Origin: JAPKZH01 sp963715635 | GTDB lineage: Bacteria > Acidobacteriota > Aminicenantia > Aminicenantales > UBA4085 | Length of the DNA: 64,000 bases | Assembly (NCBI GenBank): GCA_963715635.1 | Contig: OY970261.1 | Coordinates: 1,674,001-1,738,000, forward strand | Direction: 5' to 3' | Translations under genes and position numbers: made by a program | The notes under the pieces: model-generated | The model's database searches: none | Seen by the model: only the letters and a program-made list of their open reading frames with translations | Told to the model about the DNA's origin: nothing | Shown: positions 44,736 to 53,295 of the stretch, one piece after another | How positions within the stretch are numbered: position 1 is the stretch's first letter | How the letters are laid out: each line of letters begins with the position of its first letter

Positions 44736-45530
44736 CTATTCCTTAACCCAATTCGGTTTCCGTTTTTCCAAAAACGCCGCCATGCCTTCCTGCCCTTCCG
44801 CGCTGATCCTCAACTGGGCGATCATCCGGGCCGTGTATTCCTTAGCCTCATCGAAAGTCATGCGGGCCGCGTTTTGGATCAGCTCCTTGCAGCTGGCCAG
44901 CGCTTGAGGGCCTGAGGAGAGAAGCGATGAGATAATCTCGTTCACAGCTTCATCCAGTTTCTCCGCGGGGACAACGCGGTTGGCCAGCCCGATTTCATAG
45001 GCCCTTTGGGCAGAAATCCGTTCCCCCGTCAGAAAATATTCCCTGGCCCGGCCCTCGCCTATCCTCAGGATGACATAGGGCGAAATCGCGGCCGGCACGA
45101 GCCCCAGCTTGACTTCGCTCAAGCCGAATTTTGCTTCTTCAGAAGCCACGACGATATCGCAGGCCGAGAGGAAGCCGTTTCCGCCACCGATCGCGGCGCC
45201 GTTGACCCGGGCGATTGTGGGCTTGGGGAGGGTGTAGATCTTGTGCATTACTTCCGCGATTTCCAAGGATTCCTGCAGATTTTGGTCAAAGGAAAAACGG
45301 ATGATTTCCCTCATCCAGTTGAGGTCCGCTCCCGCGCAGAAGGATTTCCCCGTGCCGGAAAACACAACCACCCGCACATTCTCATTCTGGCCGGCCCGTT
45401 CGACGGCATCGTCCACCTCCCGGATCAAGCCCGAGTTAAAGGCATTGTGGACTTCGGGCCTGTTGAAAAAGATCCTGGCCACCCGCCCTTCCGTCGAATA
45501 AAGGATCGTTTGATAGCTCATGCCGCTCAT
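44736..45530 (-). CDS. liuC: Enoyl-CoA hydratase family protein, probably methylglutaconyl-CoA hydratase
   Basis: This 264-residue crotonase-fold enzyme has FCAGADLNWMREI near residue 62, a segment shared with LiuC/AUH methylglutaconyl-CoA hydratases, and the oxyanion-hole loop VNGAAIGGGNGFLSACDIV near 107. LSEVKLGLVPAAISPYV near 135 has the Glu at the usual first catalytic position, with the second replaced. It interconverts 3-methylglutaconyl-CoA and HMG-CoA. Its place between the methylcrotonyl-CoA-type carboxyltransferase and biotin carboxylase genes strongly supports that reaction. The carboxylase stop lies 15 bases upstream. Confidence 0.88.
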   Translation of the reverse strand: MSGMSYQTILYSTEGRVARIFFNRPEVHNAFNSGLIREVDDAVERAGQNENVRVVVFSGTGKSFCAGADLNWMREIIRFSFDQNLQESLEIAEVMHKIYTLPKPTIARVNGAAIGGGNGFLSACDIVVASEEAKFGLSEVKLGLVPAAISPYVILRIGEGRAREYFLTGERISAQRAYEIGLANRVVPAEKLDEAVNEIISSLLSSGPQALASCKELIQNAARMTFDEAKEYTARMIAQLRISAEGQEGMAAFLEKRKPNWVKE

Positions 45531-45545
45531 CCAGTGTCTCTTCTC

Positions 45546-47153
45546 TTACATCCTGAAAATGCCGAATTTATAATCCGGGATCGGCGCATTCAGACTCGTC
45601 GAAATCCCCAGCGCCAAGGCCGATCGAGTCTCCAGCGGGTCCAGAATACCGTCGTCCCAGAGAAGCGCCGTGCTGAAATAGGGGCTGGCCTCCTGGTCGT
45701 ATTTATCGAGGATCGGCTTCATCATCTTGGCTTTTTCTTCTTCGCTCATCTGGACGCCCTGCTCTTTCAACCTTTTGATCTTGACTGTGACCAGGACATT
45801 GGCCGCCTGCTCCCCGCCCATGACGCTGATCCGGGCGTTAGGCCACATCCAGAGCAAACGCGGATCGTAGGCTCGCCCGCACATGGCGTAATTTCCGGCG
45901 CCGTACGAGCCGCCGACAATCACCGTGAACTTGGGGACGTCGGCGTTGGCGACGGCATGGACGAGCTTCGCACCGTCCTTGGCGATCCCGCCGTGCTCAT
46001 ACTGTTTGCCCACGATAAAACCGGTGATGTTTTGCAGGAAAACGAGCGGGACCTTGCGCATGGCGCAGAGCTCGATGAAATGGGCGCCTTTGAGGGAGCT
46101 TTCCGAGAACAGCACGCCGTTGTTGGCCAGTATGCCCACCGGATATCCCATGATCCGGGCGAACCCGCAGACAAGGGTTTGCGCGTAGAGCTCCTTGAAT
46201 TCTTGGAAACGGCTCCCGTCGACAATCCTGGCGATGATCTCTTTGATGTCAAACGCCTTTCGCAAATCCCGGGGGATGATCCCGTACATTTCTTCCGGAT
46301 CATAATAAGGATCTTCCGGCTCAGCCAGATCGAGCGGGAATTTTTTCGGCGGATCGAGCGTTTCGACGATATTGCGGGCGATCTCGAGAGCGTGCTCATC
46401 ATTGAGAGCATAATAATCGGAGACGCCGGAAATACGGCAGTGGACATCCGCACCGCCCAAATCCTCGTCCGTCACTTCTTCGCCGGTGGCCGCCTTGACG
46501 AGCGGCGGGCCTCCGATAAAGATCGTCCCCTGTTTGCGGACGATCACCGTCTCGTCGCTCATAGCCGGCACATACGCTCCGCCCGCCGTGCAGGACCCCA
46601 TGACAATCGAGATCTGCGGAATGCCCATAGCCGAAAGCCTGGCTTGGTTATAGAAAATCCGTCCGAAATGCTCTTTGTCGGGAAAGGTCCCGGCCTGGTG
46701 GGGAAGAAAAATGCCGCCTGAATCGACAAGGTAGATGCAGGGCAGCCTGTTCTCCATAGCCACTTCCTGGGCCCGGATATGTTTCTTGATGGTCATCGGA
46801 AAATAGGTTCCACCCTTGACGGTCGCATCGTTGGCTACGATCAGTACTTCGCGGCCATGGACGACGCCGATCCCGGTGACCATGCTGGCGCAGGGGGCTT
46901 CGTTGTCGTACATGTGGTAGGCGGCCAAGGGGCTAAGCTCCAGAAAAGGCGTGTTTCGGTCAAAAAGTTTTTCTAGACGCTCGCGGACAAGGAGCTTTTT
47001 CCTGGACTTGTGGAGTTCCCTGGATTTATCCGGCCCTCCCTTCTGGGCTTCGGCCAGCTTTTCTTTATATTCGCTGACGACCTTCTTCATCTGTTCGAAA
47101 TTCTGCTTGTAGTCAGGGCTTTGCCTGTCGATTTTGCTCTCAATTCTAAACAT
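45546..47153 (-). CDS. liuB: Methylcrotonyl-CoA carboxylase beta (carboxyltransferase) subunit
   Basis: This 535-residue carboxyltransferase has the length and motifs of MCC beta: LLVRERLEKLFDRNTPFLELS near residue 55, IYLVDSGGIFLPHQ near 140, MGSCTAGGAYVPAMSDE near 183, FLQNITGFIVGKQYEHGGIAKD near 366, and MWPNARISVMGGEQAANV near 450. The last segments are more like MCC beta than propionyl-CoA carboxylase beta. It moves the carboxyl group from biotin to 3-methylcrotonyl-CoA to form 3-methylglutaconyl-CoA, the substrate of the hydratase encoded next. It follows the DUF35 gene after 79 bases. Confidence 0.92.
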   Translation of the reverse strand: MFRIESKIDRQSPDYKQNFEQMKKVVSEYKEKLAEAQKGGPDKSRELHKSRKKLLVRERLEKLFDRNTPFLELSPLAAYHMYDNEAPCASMVTGIGVVHGREVLIVANDATVKGGTYFPMTIKKHIRAQEVAMENRLPCIYLVDSGGIFLPHQAGTFPDKEHFGRIFYNQARLSAMGIPQISIVMGSCTAGGAYVPAMSDETVIVRKQGTIFIGGPPLVKAATGEEVTDEDLGGADVHCRISGVSDYYALNDEHALEIARNIVETLDPPKKFPLDLAEPEDPYYDPEEMYGIIPRDLRKAFDIKEIIARIVDGSRFQEFKELYAQTLVCGFARIMGYPVGILANNGVLFSESSLKGAHFIELCAMRKVPLVFLQNITGFIVGKQYEHGGIAKDGAKLVHAVANADVPKFTVIVGGSYGAGNYAMCGRAYDPRLLWMWPNARISVMGGEQAANVLVTVKIKRLKEQGVQMSEEEKAKMMKPILDKYDQEASPYFSTALLWDDGILDPLETRSALALGISTSLNAPIPDYKFGIFRM

Positions 47154-47232
47154 GCTCTATGCTCCCTAAAAGAATGCCATCCTACCCTCGCCCCGGCAAC
47201 CCCCGCGTCCCCGGCGGCCAGGGCAGAAGGAA

Positions 47233-47625
47233 TCAGACGGGGACGAACTTGTATCCGTAATAAATGACCCCCGCTTCTCCTTCAGAATAAATTTTCCGGA
47301 ACTCGAACTTGACCTTCATGCCAATTTTAATTTTGTCAAAATCGCAATCCACGACCTGGCCCGTGACTTTCACGCCGTCGCCCAGCTCGACGATGGCCAC
47401 GGCGTAGGGCGCCTGGTCGGCAAACTGATGAGGCGGGACTCTGATGATTGTGTAGGTCAGGATTTTGCCGGTCTCAGCAAGCTTCGTCGTTTCAAATTCC
47501 CGCCATCCGCAGACCGGACAGACGACCCGGGGCGGAAAGCTGATCTTTCCGCATTTCTTGCATTTGCCGGCCTCCAGCCGATATCTCTGGGGAAATTCTC
47601 TCCAAAATCTCGATGGTGTGGGCAT
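47233..47625 (-). CDS. DUF35 zinc-ribbon/OB-fold protein, scaffold of the thiolase-HMGCS complex
   Basis: This 130-residue protein has an N-terminal helix, a zinc ribbon (CKKCGK near residue 22 and CPVCG near 36) and an OB fold (residues 50-130). In archaea a DUF35 protein of this kind joins acetoacetyl-CoA thiolase and HMG-CoA synthase into one complex with a shared CoA site, so acetoacetyl-CoA passes directly between them. The order here, HMGCS, thiolase, DUF35, with 9 and 13 bases between genes, is the archaeal one. That it has the same scaffold role is inference from order and fold. Confidence 0.88.
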   Translation of the reverse strand: MPTPSRFWREFPQRYRLEAGKCKKCGKISFPPRVVCPVCGWREFETTKLAETGKILTYTIIRVPPHQFADQAPYAVAIVELGDGVKVTGQVVDCDFDKIKIGMKVKFEFRKIYSEGEAGVIYYGYKFVPV

Positions 47626-47638
47626 GGTCGTGCTCCTC

Positions 47639-48792
47639 TCAGATCCTCTCGAAAATATGGACCAGCGCGCTGCCGCCGGATCCGCCCATATTCTGCGTCA
47701 TCCCGACCCTCGCTTTCTTCACCTGCCTCTGGCCGGCGTCCCCCCTGAGTTGCTTGACGATTTCAATGGCCTGGGCGACTCCCGTGGCGCCGACCGGATG
47801 GCCCTTGGCCTTCAGCCCTCCGCTGGCGTTCACCGGAATTTTCCCCTTGAGCGAGGTCAACCCTTTCTGGACGGCCTCACCGCCTTTTCCCGGTTCAAAA
47901 AAGCCCAAGGCTTCGGTCACGCAGATCTCGGCGATCGTAAAACAGTCATGGACTTCGACGAGGTCGATATTTTTCGGCTTTTTCCCCGACATTTTGTAAG
48001 CCTGCTGGGCGGCCTGGAAGGTCGATTCCAGCCAGGTGATGTCCTTGCGTGAGCTGAGCGAAATCGTGTCTGTGGCATGGCCGCTCCCGATTATTTTCAC
48101 GAGGGGCTTCTTCAATTTTCTGGCCGTGCTCAAAGAGCTGAGAATCACGACGGCCGCCCCATCCGTAATCGGAGAACAATCCAAAACCCTCAGGGGATCG
48201 GCCACAAGCACAGAATTCAGGACGGCCTCGACAGTGATTTTATACGGATATTGGGCCAGCGGGTTCATGGACCCGTTATCGTGATTTTTAACGGCTACCA
48301 TGGCCAGCTGCTCTCTGGTCGTGCCGTATCTTTCCATGTGGGCCCGGGCGATGAGCGCGTACAGGCCCGGAAAGGTAATCCCATGAAAGCCTTCATATTC
48401 CTGGTCGGCCGCCGTGCCGAGAGCATAGGTGGCTTCATTTCCGCTCACATCGGTCATTTTTTCCACCCCGCCCACAAGCACGATGTCGCTCAGGCCCGAG
48501 GCGACTTCGATATAGCCCTGCCTCAAGGCCAGTCCGCCCGAGGCGCAGGCGGATTCAACCCTGGTTGCAGGGAGCGGAGTTTTGCCAAGATAATCTGCCA
48601 GCAGAGAGGCGATATGTTCCTGGCCAATGAAAAGCCCCGGCGACATGGACCCGACATACATGGAATCAATCTTGCTGACTCCGGCATCCTCCAGGGCCAG
48701 AAGGGCCGTCTCCACAAAATTTTGCCGCAGCGATTTTTCCCACAGCTCCCCCACTTGGTCATGCCAACGCCGATCACAGCGACTTCTCTCAT
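47639..48792 (-). CDS. Archaeal-type acetyl-CoA C-acetyltransferase (thiolase), broken by a one-base frameshift
   Basis: The true start is ATG 48792, after GGAGGGG, encoding REVAVIGVGMTKWG. After 15 codons the frame is lost, and the protein continues in the next frame with ELWEKSLRQNFVETALLALEDAG to 47639. The break is at a run of five C's (48748-48752, G's on the coding strand). A sixth would restore a 385-residue protein. Thiolase motifs follow: VESACASGGLALRQG with the nucleophilic Cys, VEVHDCFTIAEI, and NASGGLKAKGHPVGATG. It belongs to the SCP2-like thiolases that pair with archaeal HMG-CoA synthase. It condenses two acetyl-CoA or splits acetoacetyl-CoA. Confidence 0.88.
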
Positions 48793-48801
48793 GGTCCCCT
48801 C

Positions 48802-49848
48802 CTACTCCGCCTTCCTGATTTTCCCGCGGAATTTGGCATAGACGCCGTATTCCAGGTAATTCCTGTTCTTTTCCAAGAGCTCCTTGGTTTTCGGCGCCAG
48901 GTCCTTCACTTCTTGGATCCTCCGTGTGACTTTGAAGATAAACCCGTCGCTTCCGGCCCCCGACCCGTAGGAAACAATCATGATCATGTCTCCCGGCTTG
49001 GAAATATCCAGCGTCGCCGTTAATCCCAGCGGCGAAGACCCCGAATATGTATTCCCCAGCTTTGGGACCAGCCATCCGGGGAGGATTTGTTCTTTTCTAA
49101 AACCGAGCATCTCGCCCACTCTCATCGGGAATTTTCCGTTGGGCTGGTGGAAAATGACATAGTTGAAATCGATCGGCTTCATCTTCGCTTTGGCCATCAG
49201 GCCGCGAGCCGCTCCCGTGATGTGCTTGAAATAAGCCGGGTCGCCGGTGAACCTCCCTCCGTGCTGAGGATAATATTGGTATTCCCGGCGCCAGAAGTCG
49301 GGGGTATCGGTCGTGTACGAATAGGTTTCAACGATTTCGGCCAAAACATTCTCCCTGCCCACGATAAAGGCTGCCGCGCCTGCAGCCGCCGAGTACTCCA
49401 AGGCGTCTCCGGGAGCCCCCTGCGACGTGTCGGCACCCACGGCCAGGCCGTATTTAATCTCGCCTGCCTTGACCAGGCCGAGCACTAAAAACAAGCCTTC
49501 CGTGCCAGCCTTGCAGGCAAACTCAAGGTCGGCCGTATGGACGTCCGGCGTTGCGCCCAGGGCTTCGGCGAGGACGGTCCCGCTCGGCTTAACGGCATAG
49601 GGATGGGATTCCGAGCCGATATAGACGGCCCCGATCTCGCGGGGGTTAATCCTGGCCCTTTTCAAGGCATTTTTGGAGGCCTCCACGGACATCGTGATTG
49701 TATCCTGATCGGGCGAGGGGACGGATTTCTCCTCAAGCATCAGGCCCTTCTTGTAGCTTGGCGCATCGGCCCCCCAGACCTTAGCGATCTCCTCGACTTT
49801 GATCCTGTTGCGGGGGATATAGGCCCCGTAGCCGACGATTCCATGCAT
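48802..49848 (-). CDS. Archaeal-type hydroxymethylglutaryl-CoA synthase
   Basis: This 348-residue thiolase-fold enzyme has the archaeal HMG-CoA synthase pattern. The first is VYIGSESHPYAVKPSG near residue 75 with the general-base Glu. The second is ADLEFACKAGTEG with nucleophile Cys112, and the third is VIFHQPNGKFPMRVG near 235 with the catalytic His. GNTYSGSSPLGL near 270 completes the site. Eukaryotic and firmicute HMGCS are longer or different. It forms HMG-CoA from acetoacetyl-CoA and acetyl-CoA, and can run backwards in principle. It is the first gene of a seven-gene operon that also encodes its thiolase and DUF35 partners and three activities of leucine breakdown. Confidence 0.9.
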   Translation of the reverse strand: MHGIVGYGAYIPRNRIKVEEIAKVWGADAPSYKKGLMLEEKSVPSPDQDTITMSVEASKNALKRARINPREIGAVYIGSESHPYAVKPSGTVLAEALGATPDVHTADLEFACKAGTEGLFLVLGLVKAGEIKYGLAVGADTSQGAPGDALEYSAAAGAAAFIVGRENVLAEIVETYSYTTDTPDFWRREYQYYPQHGGRFTGDPAYFKHITGAARGLMAKAKMKPIDFNYVIFHQPNGKFPMRVGEMLGFRKEQILPGWLVPKLGNTYSGSSPLGLTATLDISKPGDMIMIVSYGSGAGSDGFIFKVTRRIQEVKDLAPKTKELLEKNRNYLEYGVYAKFRGKIRKAE

Positions 49849-50151
49849 AGGCGTCCTCCCTATTGAAGATTCGTAAGGATAGCTATGAATAATGCCCTTT
49901 TCTGCATTCTTTTGAGCAATGAATCAAATGTTATCGAATTGCCCGAGAAATAAGGGTTTATCCTGTCATATCTTCATTTTATAGTCAAGATATTTTCAAA
50001 GGCCCCCGTTCCAAAAGCTTCCCTCCTCAGCGGAAATTTATTGATATTGATACAGTTAGCCTGCTCCGTTACAATAATCTCGACCATGTCCCCAGGAATC
50101 CAATTTTATGGAACTTTCTTTCTCCCGATTTCGTCTATCAAGGTGAATTGA
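49849..50151. other. 303-bp divergent promoter region
   Basis: This gap separates the HMG-CoA synthase operon (minus) from the ECF sigma operon (plus). It carries the RpoE-type promoter at its right end (50110-50137) and must hold the promoter of the HMG-CoA operon. I do not see a clear -35/-10 pair for the latter, only AT-rich sequence around 49880-49970. No small gene is visible. Confidence 0.5.
50110..50137 (+). promoter_or_regulatory. RpoE-type (ECF) promoter
   Basis: GGAACTT (50110-50116) and CGTCTA (50132-50137) are separated by 15 bases, matching the classical sigma-E -35 GGAACTT and -10 GTCTA elements. It lies directly before the ECF sigma gene, so that sigma factor probably drives its own operon. 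The -10 ends only 14 bases before the GTG start. Confidence 0.75.
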
Positions 50152-50712
50152 GTGGAATTGGAAACAATCATCCGGAAATGCCTGGAAGGCAGAGAAGGAG
50201 CCTGGAATATGCTCGTGGATATATACTCTAAAAAGGTCTTCAACATGGCTTACCAGTTCTGCGGCAGCTATCAGGAAGCCGAAGACCTGACGCAAGACAT
50301 CTTCCTGAAGCTCTACCGTCAGCTCGACAAGTACGATTTCGGAAAGAACTTCAGCGCCTGGCTCCTGACCCTGGTCAAGAACTACCTCATCGATAACTAC
50401 CGCAGGACCAAATGGGAAAAAAGGCAGAGGGAAGACTTTGACGAGCGTTTCCATAGCGCGCCGGCTGCCGGCGGCCCGGAAACGGGCATGCTGGAAGAGG
50501 ATAATAAAAAGATCCTCTGGGAAGGGATGAACCGACTTTCGCCGGATATCAGGATGGCCATCATCCTCAAAGAAATCCAGGGCAAGAAATACGAAGAGGT
50601 TGCGGAAATCATGGGCCTGCCGGTAGGAACGGTGAAGTCGCGGATCAACAGGGGCAGGCTGCAGCTGGCCAAAATCCTTCACGACAAAAAGGAGAAAACC
50701 CATGGCCTGTGA
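50152..50712 (+). CDS. ECF RNA polymerase sigma factor
   Basis: This 186-residue sigma factor has region 2 (SYQEAEDLTQDIFLKLYRQL, then FSAWLLTLVKNYLIDNYRR) and region 4 (RLSPDIRMAIILKEIQGKKY, then LPVGTVKSRINRGR). It starts at GTG 50152 with AAGGTG at 50140-50145. An RpoE-type promoter lies immediately upstream. The next gene, a zinc anti-sigma factor, overlaps it by 11 bases. The downstream LiaI-like and DUF4097 genes suggest it answers cell-envelope damage. It differs from the other ECF factor at 35207-35788 in sequence and in its anti-sigma type. Confidence 0.9.
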   Translation: MELETIIRKCLEGREGAWNMLVDIYSKKVFNMAYQFCGSYQEAEDLTQDIFLKLYRQLDKYDFGKNFSAWLLTLVKNYLIDNYRRTKWEKRQREDFDERFHSAPAAGGPETGMLEEDNKKILWEGMNRLSPDIRMAIILKEIQGKKYEEVAEIMGLPVGTVKSRINRGRLQLAKILHDKKEKTHGL

Positions 50713-51199
50713 AAAGATCCAGGACCTTTTGTCTCCTTACTTGGATGGCGAATTGACGCCGGAAGAAAAGGCCGCGGTGGAAACCCATCTCTCATCCTGC
50801 CGGGAGTGCGCCAAACTCCTTTCTTTTTTGAGCGTCACCACCGAATCGCTGGCCGCGTTCCCCGAAGTCGAACCCGCTCCGGACCTGAAGGCCAAGCTCT
50901 ATGCCATCCCAGACCGGAAGAAAAAGTTCCGGTTCAGCCTCGATTTCCTGGTCAAGCCCGCCCTGCAGCCGGTGTTGGCGGCCGCTACGATTTTTCTTAT
51001 CATATTCTCTTTTTACATGTTCGGCCCGTATAAAAAGGACATCGACAAGACCGTCAACCGCCAGATCCACCGCGGCTACAGCCAAGTCGAGAAACTGTAC
51101 GCCAAAGCCGGGTCGGTTACAGACAGCCTGGGCGCTTACGCCAATGATATCTTCGTTTCTCTCAAAAAGATCAATCCTTTGGGAAAAAACGAGGAATAA
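50702..51199 (+). CDS. Zinc-finger (ZAS) anti-sigma factor, membrane-anchored
   Basis: This 165-residue protein has the ZAS motif in THLSSCRECAKLL: His29, Cys33 and Cys36, with Cys3 as a likely fourth ligand. One membrane span lies near residues 90-108 (VLAAATIFLIIFSFYMFG), and the outside tail of about 55 residues ends in NPLGKNEE. ZAS anti-sigma factors hold the ECF sigma inactive until stress changes the zinc site or leads to cleavage. It overlaps the sigma gene by 11 bases, so the pair is made together. Which signal releases the sigma cannot be read from the sequence. Confidence 0.88.
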   Translation: MACEKIQDLLSPYLDGELTPEEKAAVETHLSSCRECAKLLSFLSVTTESLAAFPEVEPAPDLKAKLYAIPDRKKKFRFSLDFLVKPALQPVLAAATIFLIIFSFYMFGPYKKDIDKTVNRQIHRGYSQVEKLYAKAGSVTDSLGAYANDIFVSLKKINPLGKNEE

Positions 51200-51223
51200 A
51201 CTTGATATTTCAGGAGGAATGAC

Positions 51224-51718
51224 ATGTCTGAAAAAATCATCATTCAAAAGAGACCGCCAAAGTCACCCGCGATCGCCGGCATCCTGTCGGGGTTTTTTCC
51301 CGGCACCGGTGCGCTCTACAACGGCCAATATCTGAAGGGGATCCTGTTCATCATCATCTTTGCGGGCCTAATCACTATGCAGTCGCACACCGGACAGCCC
51401 TTCCCGGCTTTGCTCCTTGCGGGCTTTTATTTCTTTCAGATCATTGAGGCCGTGCAGACAGCCAAGAGCATCAACCGTCAGGCGCTGTTGGAGGGCGAGG
51501 CAGAGAAAGAGCCGTCTGTGGAGAAAGAACTTTTAAAAATCGGGCCTTCGGGCTCGGTGTTCTGGGGAATCGTGCTGATCGTCCTGGGCGGGATCTTTCT
51601 GCTGGGGAACTTCGACATCATCAATTATGACCGGATCTGGGACTTCTGGCCGGTCGTGGTGATCATCGTGGGCTTGAAACTGATCGTGGACTATTTTGCC
51701 AAGAAAAACGGCAAGTAA
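51224..51718 (+). CDS. Membrane protein with TM2-like and LiaI/LiaF-like (DUF5668) parts
   Basis: This 164-residue protein has two parts. Residues 14-70 look like a TM2-type hairpin (GILSGFFPGTGALYNGQYLK, then membrane helices), seen in proteins that sense or pack in the membrane. Residues 108-158 are the LiaI/LiaF-like module (FWGIVLIVLGGIFLLGNF, then FWPVVVIIVGLKLIVDY) with the typical WP turn. LiaF-like proteins restrain envelope-stress signalling in Firmicutes. AGGAGG precedes the ATG. The gene is third in the ECF operon, 24 bases after the anti-sigma gene. Confidence 0.8.
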   Translation: MSEKIIIQKRPPKSPAIAGILSGFFPGTGALYNGQYLKGILFIIIFAGLITMQSHTGQPFPALLLAGFYFFQIIEAVQTAKSINRQALLEGEAEKEPSVEKELLKIGPSGSVFWGIVLIVLGGIFLLGNFDIINYDRIWDFWPVVVIIVGLKLIVDYFAKKNGK

Positions 51719-51729
51719 CGGAGGACACC

Positions 51730-51948
51730 ATGGCACAATATAAAAGAAAAGACCCTCTCATCTGGGGTATTATCCTGATCGCCATCGGGCTGATCTTTTT
51801 GCTCGAGAGATTCGACATTGACATCTGGGATTACACCTGGAAGCTCTGGCCGGTGATTTTGATTATCTGGGGCGCCTATAAGCTTTACTACGGGTTGAAG
51901 GAAAAGAAAGAAAAGTCCGAAGAGACCGCGAAGTCGCCCATGAAATAG
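51730..51948 (+). CDS. Small LiaI/LiaF-like (DUF5668) membrane protein
   Basis: This 72-residue protein repeats the LiaI/LiaF-like module of the gene before it: helix LIWGIILIAIGLIFLLERF, a short DIDIWDYTWKLWP turn, and helix VILIIWGAYKLYYGL, ending in a charged tail (KEKKEKSEETAKSPMK). It should be a two-span inner-membrane protein. GGAGG lies eight bases before the ATG. It probably arose by duplication and acts with its neighbour in the stress module, which is inference. Confidence 0.8.
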   Translation: MAQYKRKDPLIWGIILIAIGLIFLLERFDIDIWDYTWKLWPVILIIWGAYKLYYGLKEKKEKSEETAKSPMK

Positions 51949-51957
51949 GCCGCCGCC

Positions 51958-53284
51958 ATGAAAGCCAAAGAAATTATCCTCGCGATCTTGATTATCGCCG
52001 CAGGAGCATTTATCTACTATGCCCAGTCGGGAAAGCTCGATTGGGAATTCGACGGCGAGGGCGGTCCCTTCTTCGCCAACTGGAACGAATTCACGTACGA
52101 AGAGAGCCAAGAGATACAAGCTCCCCTGCCCCAGGAACTCCAGGTGATCAACGCCCATGGAAATGTGGAAGTCCAGGGTGCCGAAGGAAACAAAATCACC
52201 GTCTCCTTCAAAAAAACGATCTGGCGGAAGAATGAGACGGAAGCCAAAAAAGTGGCCGACCAACTCAAAATGATTGTCAACCGGGAAGAGCCGAAGCTCG
52301 TCCTGTCCACAAACAGGGACGAATTCCGGGTCAAGAGGTTCGAGACCAATTTTAAGATCTCGGTGCCCGTCGGGATGACCGTCCTGGTCAAGAATTCTTA
52401 CGGGCTCGTCAGAATAGGAAAAACAGGGAAAACGGACCTGACCAATCCCCACGGCCAAATCCAAGCCTTCGATGTCGGTGGCGACCTGATCATCGACAAC
52501 AGCTATGAAGATGTCGAAGCCGGCGGGATCATGGGCGCTTGCCGGATCACCAGCCCCCATTCCGATGTGACGGCCCGCGATATCCAGGGCGAGCTGATCA
52601 TCGCCCATTCCTACGGCAAAATCCACTTAGAGAACATCGAAAAAGATGCGGCCGTCGATGGATCCCATTCGGAAATTTTCGGGAAAGGACTCAAAGGCCG
52701 GGCGGACATCGAGAACGTCCTACGAAAAAATCACCCTGGCGGATATGGGGCCGGTGAAAATCCGGGCGCATCACTGCGACGTGGAGATCGACGGCGCCAA
52801 AGGGCTTGTCGATATCTCTGATAATTATGGCCGACTCCAGGTCGGCAGCATTCAGGGGGACCTCCGCGTGGACGGCCCCAATCTCGAAATCGTGGCCAAG
52901 GCCATCGCCGCCGAAGAAATCTGGATCTCTTCCTCGAACGAGAATGTGGACTTGATGGGATTCGCGGGCAAAGCGACCGTCGTCTTGAGCCACGGCGACA
53001 TCGCCCTCGAGCCCGATGCGATCACCGGCCCGATCAACGTCCGGGCCACGTATGCGAACATCCGGCTGTCCTGGCCTAAGGGAGGGAGATATCCTTTTGA
53101 AGCCGAAGCCAGGTCGGGCCAGATCCATTGGGGATTGGCCGAAAGGCCCTCCGTCGAAACGACAAACGGCTCCTCGGTCACAAAAGCCTTCATGGGGGAA
53201 ACCGGAAAGCCGTCCCTGAAATTGTCCACATCGTACGGCGATATCCGCATCGAGGAGCTCGCCCGCCCTTTAAAGACAATATAA
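51958..53284 (+). CDS. DUF4097-type beta-strand repeat protein, broken by a one-base frameshift
   Basis: The first frame (51958 on) has a membrane anchor (IILAILIIAAGAFIYYAQSG) and repeats of short beta strands such as LQVINAHGNVEVQG, LIIDNSYEDVEAGG and LIIAHSYGKIHLEN. It then loses sense after GRADIEN. A second frame carries on with SYEKITLADMGPVKI and similar repeats to the TAA at 53282-53284. Removing one base (G at 52717) joins them into about 441 residues. The repeats match DUF4097 putative-adhesin/LiaG-like beta-helices, which sit outside the membrane in Lia systems. The operon's terminator follows 12 bases later. Confidence 0.82.
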
Positions 53285-53295
53285 ACATTTCAGAG

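Noticed and set aside
45006..46721. A 571-codon plus-strand frame
   Set aside because: It is the shadow of the hydratase and carboxyltransferase genes and has no domain or ribosome-binding site.
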